The position numbers were made by a program, and so were the translations under genes. From contig JAXRKP010000688.1 of NCBI GenBank assembly GCA_037039925.1, positions 1 through 64,000 on the forward strand: DNA of 64,000 bases, given 5' to 3'. Below are positions 43,401-54,447 of this stretch, in pieces (position 1 is the stretch's first letter; each line of letters opens with the position of its first letter). This DNA comes from Doris montereyensis. Lineage: Eukaryota; Mollusca; Gastropoda; Nudibranchia; Dorididae. The notes under the pieces were generated by a model that had not been told where the DNA came from, made no database searches, and saw only the letters and a program-made list of their open reading frames with translations.

Positions 43401-46400
43401 TGCAATCAGCTACACAGCAGAGTTATATCACTGAAATTCTTGAAATTTTGTAGGAATTGATAAAACATTTGAAATCTGATTCTGTTCTTATTTGACTCGG
43501 CACTTTCTTTCAGATTTTGAGAGAGAACTCTAGAACAGTCAGATCCCAGCTGACAAAAGTTTCACTTAATTCTTTTCAAATTCTTCGCTCAACAAGCCAC
43601 CATCTACCAAATAAATAAATAAATAGAAAAAGAAAAAAATTAATGCTGTCCGATGAAGACACCGAAAGGTGTCGTGGCTTGGATTCCAATTTCTGTACAG
43701 AAAGGAATATAGACTATCACCAAGCTTACGCTCAATGCAACAGGAGTCAACGATATTGCCCAAGTGAATAAATGGGGTAAATTTTCTTGCCCAAGGAATA
43801 ATACCGAAATGCCTGAAATGGGGCTTGAACCTAGTACCTCTGGGTCACAGTACAATGCCTTTTAACCACTTGCTCATCTCATCTCTCCCCCCCAACCCCA
43901 AAAGAAGGGGGTTGCATAGTTGAAGAACCAGTCATCTTTATACACAATAAAGAAAAGCTTCCAAGCAACTAGCTATGCATATGACCACTTCCAAAAGAAA
44001 GAAAGAAGCAGAAAAAACTAAATAATTCACTGTATAAACCTTTTCAAGTCACCTTTTGGTCCATAAAATTTATGACCGCTGATGGACATAAGATCAATGT
44101 TCATGGCGTTCACGTCAATGGGCACTTTTCCCACTGCCTGGGCGGCATCCGTATGAAAGAATATTTTCTTCTCCCGACACAGCTTTCCTTTGGTACAGAC
44201 AGTGAAAAAAGAAATATAAATTAAATTGTTCGGCGAAAGCGTATGTGAACGATGACAAAGTGGGTCATTGACATTGTCAGTATTTTCATTATAAATTTGA
44301 GTTTTGTATTGTTTTTGCCCCAGAGATGATAAAAAGGTCTAAATTTATGGTTTATAACAAAAAATGTATATGGAATCACTTTTGAAAGAAAAAATTAGTG
44401 TGTAAACACGACGCGTTTCTTTGACACTGCATGCGTCGCCGCCATTTTTTTTACCTTTCTGACGACTTGAAATCAAACTGCTGCTTCGAAATTTTCTCTC
44501 CCAAAGAAAACATGGACAAAACATGGGATAATTTTGATTTAGACAACTCCTCTAGTGATTCAGAGGAAGTCTTGACCTCTGGTTCGGATTTATCTGACCA
44601 GGAGGGGAGGAAAATGATCCGCTGTTGACAGGCCTACTGAGCACATCCCAAACGTAAGTATTCTCAATGTCCATAGTGTGGTTGTGATGCGTTCTGACGC
44701 ATATTATTAGGTTACTGTGGGTAGAATCCATTATTGCTTCACATTTAGCTACGTTTTGAGATAAAATACTGTGGGAAAGATGTGTGTCTGCATCATAATT
44801 TAGATTTATAGATTAGATATATCTACTAAACTAGGGTGGCCCACTTATGAAATTTGACCTCAAAGTCAGGGCAGGGTCACGCCCACCTTATCAGCTGTGT
44901 GTGTTAGTGTTAGAACTAGATCAGCTTAGGCCTACTCTTTTTCCTTGCTCTAGAAACTGATATATGTGGTTGGCCTAGCTGCTAGATCTGAATTATCATT
45001 TTTATGTAGAACTAGATTTTAACTCATTTCTCTGTAATATTTAAATGATAGATCTACATGTATTGAGCAGGCTATAATACTTTTGTTTCCTAAATAGCTT
45101 TTTCACTTGAAATTTCCTCTTTTTTGTTCAGTCCCCTACAGGCTCAAGTAAATAATAGAACTGGGCATCAGGTACTGGTAATGAGGTATGGTGGCGAAGA
45201 CAGAGGACCTGATTTGCCAATTCCTGCCTTTCGTCCGTGAACCCCCCAGGCCTTCTATTGCCAGAAAACCGGACTAGAGGAGACACGGGTGATTACATGA
45301 CTCCAGGTAAAATAATGTATCCCAGTAAAAAAGAAGGGTCTGGATGGATGCTCAACTAGGGCATAATTATAATTTGGTTTCACTACATTATAATATTATT
45401 TATTGATTAGTTATTTTTTGTAAGAAGCCAACCTCTATTACGTTGATGCTACTCCTGATTCTGGTTGAAACTAAGGTTCACATTATTCTTTTCCTGTCAG
45501 GGTCCGACACCATTTCATAGGTATTCTATTGGAAAGGTGGAGGGTTTGTTAAAATCCTGGTTGCAAAAATAAATGGTAGGTCTGATTGAACATCATGTTT
45601 CTGAAGACAGCCTTTGAGACAATCTCAGTTGTTTAGCAGAAGAAATCTATTTGATATTTGACATACTATCATAACATTCTTCTGTTCTGAAATTTCCTTG
45701 GGGCCTGAGGCATTTATACAACGGGCTCGACAAGACCGCTAAAACAATTATGATATATCATAAGGAATTATGATGTCATTTTTGTTATTGATATTGTATG
45801 TTCATATGCAGCTGAATCCCTTTTATCCTTTGCAGGATTTTGTCCTTTATTTCTTTGTTTACAGATGTTGATACATATGATATACAATAAACTTGGGGGT
45901 ATTTTTGTTTTGTATTCATTCTTCAAACTGTTCTTTACAGCAACGCTCATGGACATGCTCTGTAATTTTACGAACATGTATCATGACACAGGCAGCCAAT
46001 AAGCCGTCCCTGGCATGTTACTGGGTAGACCTGACTCCTCAAGAATTGTACAATTTTTTTGCTCTTATGTATATGAGTTTGATTCAAGTTTCAAGAATTG
46101 AATTGTACTGGTCAACAAAAATTCTTTTCCATGGTCTGTGGGGAAGGGCTTTTATGTCTACGTTCAGATACAAACAAATCCAGTCTTTTCTCAAAGTCTC
46201 CGACCCCAGTACGGAGAATAGGACGGATAAAATTACAAAAGTTTGATTGCTGACGGAATATATTAGAAGAAAATGTATGAAGCTTTGGCAACCGCATGAA
46301 CAGATTAGTATAGATGAAAGGATGGTGGCTAGTAAGGGAAGATATAGTTTTAGGCAATGTATTAGAGATAAACCAACTAAGTGGGGAATGAAACTTTTGG

Positions 46401-49400
46401 GTTTTAGCAGATTCGATTACGGGATACATACAATTTTGATGTTTACCTAGGAAGGCGAGAAAATACTGGATTTGGTTTAGGTTATACTGTTGTAATGAAT
46501 CTATGTAGAGGTCAAACTGTTTAAGACAATTTTTATAAATCTGTTTTGTTATTTGTTGATTTAGTGAAAAAAGGTGTTCTTGCATGTGGTACAATTTTGG
46601 TACATAAGAAAGGTTTTCCGGTGGAATTAAAAAATAACTTATTCAGTGGAAATAATAAAGTAGTTAATATTATAACAACCATGCACAATAAAATAACAGA
46701 CAATCTTTTTTTTTTGTAAGAGACGATCTAAAGTAAACGGGAATTTATGCATATGCAAGTTAGTCAATCAGTAGCAATTAAGGATTATAATAGATTTATG
46801 GGTCGGGTGGATAGATCTGATCAGATGATTTCTAAATATAAAGTTTTAAGAAAAACAACAAAATTTTGGAAAACACTTATGTACCACATGTTAGATGTTG
46901 CTAGGTAAAGGCTTTTATGTTTCAAGAATTTAGAAAGCTCCCACAAAACATAAATAGACCAGAGCTTTTTAGACCACAAAATTATTCCCAATTTGAATTT
47001 ACATTAGAATTGATAGAAGAACTAGTTAATCTAGGTGCAAATATGGCAGTGCCTTTATATAAGAGAAAAGATTGTCCCTAGATGCTAATGTTGTTGTTCC
47101 AGAGCTTTGTGAAAGACATGGAAATTGTGTTCGTTGTTACCGTCTTTATAAAGTAGAAAGAAAATCTAATAACGTATGTAAGAAATGTAATAAGCACTTC
47201 TGTTATAACAAAAATAGAAATCGTCTAGTTGATGATCACCCCTTGACCCTGGAGATCTAATTGTAAATTAGTCTTTTTGATTTTATAGTTTTTTTCCCAT
47301 TATACTTTCCTTTTTTCACAGCGTTTTTTTCTTCTCTCATTCAATTATTTATGTATAAATGTTTCTAAATTATTCAATACCAAGGAATCAAAATGCATTA
47401 CTTCTAGATATCTTTTAGATTATTGTAATTATACTGGAAGACTATTATAACTAGTTGTTCTTTCCTTTGTTGACCAGTACAATTCAAATCATGTTCATTT
47501 GATTGTTACACTTTGATTTTTTCATCCTCGTGAATGTATTTTCATCTCCATAAATGTATTTTTTCTCCCTTTTCAAGGGGCTATTTCCTTTCACATAGTT
47601 AATAGTATCAAATTGATCCTTCTGTAAAAGAACAATGACTTCGTGAACATGCATTATTTTCCCAAGGTGTGACTTGTTACATAACAGTTTTGTATGTCTC
47701 TATTGATTGAAAGGACTACTTATGATCCATTTCTTTTGTAATATCCCACTAAAGCAAGTTGGAATATAAAAAGCATCAGTCCATGTCAATTTATAAACTT
47801 TTTCATTCCGATTTTTGCGTGACTCGCTAAGTCACCCGATTTTCTTTATCGTTTTTCCACTTTCTTATCGTGTAAGAAAAATATTTGCAAAATCATTTTT
47901 TGTACTCCTTTTTCATTCAAATTTGGACAGAAGATGTAATAGTCTCTAGTCATCAATGGAATAAACAAATATTTCAATTCTATACAAATTATTTGCATGT
48001 AAAATTTGTGTAATTTCGTCTAAAAATAGTAATGAGGAATAGGTCACTGTTGTCGTTGACATTAATTCAAACAAATTTTTGATTGTGTCACTAGAAAGAC
48101 CAATTCATTCCAAACAAATCCAAACCAAACATGTCTACATTTGTGTGGTTCTTTGGACCTTAATTAGGGATTAATCGAAAGCAGTCCATAATTTGGCAAC
48201 TTATTCTATAAAACCCTAGAACCCGAGAGAGTTGAAATGACAAAAATTGACCCGCGCAAAACTCCCGCTGAAAGTTCTAAGCGACAGAAACCAACACCTG
48301 CCAATACAGGCCCACATTGTTCAAGCCAACAGAAACCGACAAGGGACTCACCTCTTCTTTTGTAAGCTCTAATTGGTCACATAAATGATACCATTGTTCT
48401 AAATTTAGAATAGAATACAAGATTAAAGGTCAGGGCAGCTTCACATGACCAACTGAGGTTAGTAGCGCGAAAGTGCAGACCGAGGATATGTGTTCTTTTG
48501 TGAAGATCAGCTAGCAGTTAGAAAATTGTAAACAAAGCGGGTAGCCATAGTGGAGAGGAAGTTGAACGTACAAAGCAAGATGACTGCCGCTTAACATGAA
48601 CACGAAAGGGTTAAGATCACTAAAATAATTTTCACACTGTGTACCTATTTCAGCCACTGGTTGCTTGACTCCAATTTCATTGTTCACAGCCATGATGGAT
48701 ACCAGCACAGTTTCCGGTCTAATAGCCGCCTCAAAAGACTGGAACAAGGAAACAAAATGAAAACGTTAGCTAGAAAAGTTAAACCACGAGGTACACTGAT
48801 ATTTCAAACCGGTTTAGCTAATTTACCCCTGACGCCAATATTAAGGTGAAAGGCCAAGTTCCTTCATTGCAGCCGATAGAGCTGGAGTGTATACCAGCTC
48901 CGTAGCATAAAGCAGAACAGGTGATAATAATCACCTCCTGGACGGACACTAGTCTATTGCAAGTTTTCACTCCCAAGCTTGTGCTTGTACCCATTTGCAC
49001 CAGGACTGGGTGGGGGACATGCGTGTTAAGTATCTTTCCTAGCATTCACAAACCTGGGACCTTGTGGTCCAAAGTCTGAAAGCCTAGCTCCTCGGCTGCT
49101 GACGTCACAACGGCAATATTTTTTTTAATGACTTTGGCTTTGCTTTAGCCCAAACTTTGATAATATTGGAACAGGATATCCGTAAAGTAAAGAAACTTAC
49201 AACATGCAAACGTATACAGATCTTTAAATTCATCACGTTAGCACACTTAAGGGGCGCCATCTTAGATTTTGACCCAATTATCAAAATCTATCTCCTTCCT
49301 GAGTTATGAATAAAATCACTAAAAAAAAACTGTGCAGATCGTCTTTTCCATTCAATATCTAGAGAGTGACGTCAGTTAAAAAACTGCCATCTTCTCAATC

Positions 49401-52400
49401 AGTGTTAGGGTAATTTACGGCAAAATTTTGATTGTTTTTACCTACCCTCCTCGCCTGCAAAATATTTTGTAAAAAAAATTATACGTCATATGGACATTTT
49501 TCTGTCATAAACATGCAGATAAATGACCATTCTACCCGAATATGCAAAGAACAGAAAATCAACCTTATGCTCCAAAACTCCCCAGTCCAGGTGCCACCCC
49601 CCCCCCCAAGCTTGTGGCATTGGTGGTCTTTTAGTAAATAAATAGCATAGCTTTGATTAAAACTTTTTTTTTTATACAGATTTTCCCTCACTTCTGGGCA
49701 CCTGTGACAGATAAACGATCTATGCATTGTCCTGGAAGAGAAATCTTAACTCCATGGGCCTCTAATTTTGGATAAAACTTTTATACTTCAGTTTCAATCC
49801 TCAACCTCCTTTCACTTTCCAATTCAATTCAAAATTTATCTTTTGTCGGTAACATTATACATAAAAATAGACATGCAGATTATACAGAAGGGTAATAACT
49901 TAATAAACCCTTTCAAGCTTTTCACCAACATTTATATGTATTACTTCATAGTCAGTTACTTAACTATCTCTATTAACATAAAATGGCAACACTGTCTTCA
50001 CGAAATCTGTGATATGAATGAACTTTGAACAAGGAAACCATTATAGAGCTAATTTTTCATACACTTCTTCTCCTTCCATTCTCACTGATGTTGGAAGGAT
50101 TTACCAAAGCTATATTTATCAAATCAAACGTTATTTACGAACCGCCATGTCGATCATTCCATTTTCTTTCACAGGCAAGTAGGTCACATCAAAGCCATCA
50201 CTCTCCAGAAAACGGCACGAATCCAGTACACACTTGTGTTCCTATGTGAATGGAAAATATGATAGCAAATTGAAATATTTTATAATAAAAAAAGAAAACC
50301 CCCCAAAACAAAGAGACAAATAATCTCCTTATTTGCCTCCCATATAAGGCAAACTGTCATAAATGAAGTTCTGTCATATAGTAACAAATATAAATAACTA
50401 CAGTAAGATCTGATAACTCTCGTATATATGTCCCTATCCTCCTTTTTATTGGCTGTCTCCGGTGGGACTAGGTGGGGAGAAGATTTTACCTAAAATAAAC
50501 CCAAGACAATTTCTTAATCGTTGGCAGGGTTTGAACCCGCGACTTTTGGGTTGAGAGGCCGACACCTTACCTCTGAACTACAGCGTCTTCCTATCCTCTG
50601 GAGAATGCACTGAAACATTGCTGCTATAATGAAGATATTTTATAATATGCCCTTAGTCCACTGCAAAGAGAATGTTTTCAGAAAATGAAAATATCAGATA
50701 TCAACCTAAGTTTAAAAAACAAAACAAAAAGAAGGGCTACCCAGTCTCAATTTTATAAACTTGATACAGTTATATAAAGATATAATATGGATAAATATAT
50801 ACCAGTATACTGGCTGAGGCCCGGGTAAGGATATTGTTTTCTAAATTTAATTCCTGTTTAAGCTAGTCTATACTCTTGTAAAGACAACAAACGTGTGAAG
50901 TTCCTTCCAAAACATTTTTTACTAGAGCTTGTCCAGGTTTCGCTATCCCAAAGCGGAACAGGTAACACTAGTCACCTCCTGACCAGGATGCTAGTTATTT
51001 GGTTGGATTGGATGGGTATGATCTCAACCTTTACAAGCATATTCTCAACAACAAAAAAATGTTTATAGCTTTAAATGTTTTACCTCTTTGAGGTTAAAAC
51101 AAAAAGGATAGAGATAAAGATGGATTTATAGTCTGCATCCCCACACAAGTGCAGGCTCACCGACTGTACATCATTTAGCAGGCCATTTCATTCAAGATCT
51201 CTCTCTACCTACAGCTGGGTATTCGTTCACATCTGAGTCAAGTGAGGAAAGTAGAGTGAAGTACCTTCCTAAGAATACAACACTATGAAAAATAAAACCT
51301 ACCCGTGCCAGCCGTGGGGTTGATCCAGTGTTGTCGTGATTACAAGCTCACAACGCGACAGTTCAGCTACAACGCATCTAAATAAACAAACAAGACCAGA
51401 ATTCATAATACTCACCGTCTGAGTTGTGATAATATGATTCTTCTTTGCTTTGTAAAACCGAGCAACGCCTTTAACAGCAATATTATTAGATTCTGTCGCA
51501 CCACTGGTGAAGACTATTTCTCTGGCGTCAGCCCCAATGATATCAGCAACTTGCTGCAAATAAATTCAGAGAGAAAACGCTACAAAACATTGAGCCACGT
51601 GTGTAAAACTGTGTCATCACAGGTACGTCAACCGTTTATGCATTTAATGACAGACATTTGGTGTGATACAAGATCATTAAACAAAAGTCTAGAAACTTAA
51701 TTAATGATATTCAGATTCAGGCATTTAAAAACTTGTTTTGTCTATTTTACAAAATAAAACAAATTGCTTTTAACTTCTCCAGAGTCCCATTCTCACAAAC
51801 AAGCCAACAAAGGACTGAAATTGTACACGCACATTTCCTACATTATACACCTAGCAGTTGAACACGGTGAGCACAACATCAAATTCACGTGCCAGTGACG
51901 TTATGGTTCAGTGCACAAAAGTCCACATGGAGTACGCCTTCCCAAGCAAGTAACCCGACCCAAGGTTATGGGCATAAAACATCTATAGGTGCTGACACTC
52001 GTAAATCCATGTAGCATGATTTGATTTCATTTTGAATTTGATTAACCCACACCCACAACTTAGATGACCTCTGGGTTTTTGGTAGGATTTTACCTGGACC
52101 AGGAGGGCTAGATGTTGCTCGAAGAAACATTAGAGAAAACTACCTTTTGGCTGAGAGCCTGACACCTTGCCTCTGGACTACCGAGTCCCCCTTCTATGTA
52201 GCATAACACTGCCAAACTTGACAATGGTACATTGCTGGCAAAATTTTCCAATTGAAACATTCCTATGACTTTTTTTTTCCTGACATATTAACTTCAAAAT
52301 AGTTAGTATTTCCTTAAATGCAATCATCACAGATTTGTGAGATATATTTCATAACCAACAACAACAAATACATCACCTTTCTTGCATGTTCCACAGCTGA

Positions 52401-54128
52401 TTCACTCTCCCAACCATATGCATGAGTACGTGAGTGAGGATTGCCGTATAAACTGACCATGTAGGGCATCATTTTATCAAGAACACGAGGATCCTGTATA
52501 AGTAAGGAGACATAAAGACAAGATTCATATATCAAAAATACGGGAAGAAGATTTATTCTGCAGTCTTTGTGTTTTCATCATCATGGTTAGTGTTGTAAAT
52601 TTTTATCTCAGAAACTTTGCAATCTGTTAAAAACACAACAACAAAAATTTGAAATGAAATTATTAATGAAAATTATACAAAGCAGTTTATGAATTCTGAA
52701 ACCTAGTGTAAGACAAAATTTTAAATCACTTAGTTAAAGAAAAGATTTAAAAAATATCAGATAAAGCTAAAATTTGCTTCGAGGGCATCACACAATATGA
52801 AACATACTCTTACTAAATCTGATTGAAAGTAAAGAAAAGGACATACCAAAGGTGTTGTTGCTTGAGCATCAAGATAAAGTGGCCTCATGTCCTTACTTGG
52901 CATGTTTTTCCGAGACGAAAGGCTTTCACCTATGGACAAAGATAAAGAGCTGGATGAATAGCCTATCGTAATTCATACTCCTTTCTCTTGGGGGAGTGGG
53001 GTGTGTGTGAGTCCTGAACATATTTTTTAAAATTGTTATTTGATATAGACAATTTTAACCACTACCATTGTACTCGGCATGTCTAAATTAGCTGGAAAAA
53101 CAAATTTTGTTTATCATGTGGTTGCAATGGGAACGCCGCCATCTTGGATTTTCATTGTGAAAATACCTACAACTTCAATTCAAATAGGCTTTTTCGTTTT
53201 TGAAAACTTGGCTGTAACTTTGCATACAGGTGATTCGGTTCAATATCTAGCCCCATCCAGCAGCTTTGTTTGATAAATTAACCAGTTTTGATTTTATGAA
53301 TTTTTTAATAATGCATGTACCAATTATTGGCAAATTTAATCATTAAAAAATCTTTTGCATAACTTTGAAGAGATATCAAAAATCGCCAGTGGGTGAAGTT
53401 TTGTATTGTCCTCTCTCTCTCTCTGTCTCGTGTGTGTATTTATCTCCTGTTTTCTTGTATTGAAATCAGATTTTATTTCATTGACATTTTTTATGTGTTT
53501 TCTGCACTATGACATATCAATGTAAAGCGCTCTGAGGTTGATCTAGTGTTGATAATGAGTGCTAAAGAAATGTATTTTATTATTATTATTATTTTATCTT
53601 TCTTGGTCTTGTCTCTCTATGTCTGCCTGGCTCTCTCATTCACGTGTGTGTAAGTGTGTCTACCCTCCCTTCTACATATCTTTTTTAGGTCTTATGTCCT
53701 GATTCAACATTACGTCTAGGTGTATGTAGCATGTGTGATTTGATCTGAAGATATGTATGTGTGTGTCTCTCTGTATCTTGCACATATATGAGTGTCACTC
53801 TCCTGTCTCCTTTTAATCTATCTTTCTTGGTCTTGTGTTTCTCTCCTCCCTGTGTGTGTATGACTAGTACTAGTATGAGAGAGAGACAGACAGACAAACA
53901 TATGGATTTCTAGTTTGTGCCCTCACTCAAGTGCAGGCTCACTGACTGTATATCATGTATCCTCAAGCAGGCCATTTCAATCAAAGTCCTTCTTATCTCT
54001 CTGTGGGACATACACTGATCATACAGTATAGTAGCCTGTTACTGTTGTTATGTATGTGCTTCATGCTATCACTCTGACAAGATCTTTATCTGCATATAGC
54101 AAGGTTGTCATTCATACCGGAGTCAAGT

Positions 54129-54177
<49 letters not shown>

Positions 54178-54357
54178 AAGCGGGTGGGGGTGGGCAGTTT
54201 TGTTGTTTCATTCAAATTTACCCAGTCCACAATGGGGATGATCTCAGAGTGAATTAAGAGGAAACAGCAAGATAAATGATCTACCAGCAACACCATTGAT
54301 GCAGAATATACTCTGTTGCCCACATTCCTCAAAAGGGAAAGGAAAATGGAGTGGCAA

Positions 54358-54447
<90 letters not shown>

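Noticed and set aside
53079..53273. 64-codon open frame rich in hydrophobic residues
   Set aside because: Starts in a repeat-like GCCGCCATCTTGGATTTT segment related to 49253-49272; no homology recognised.
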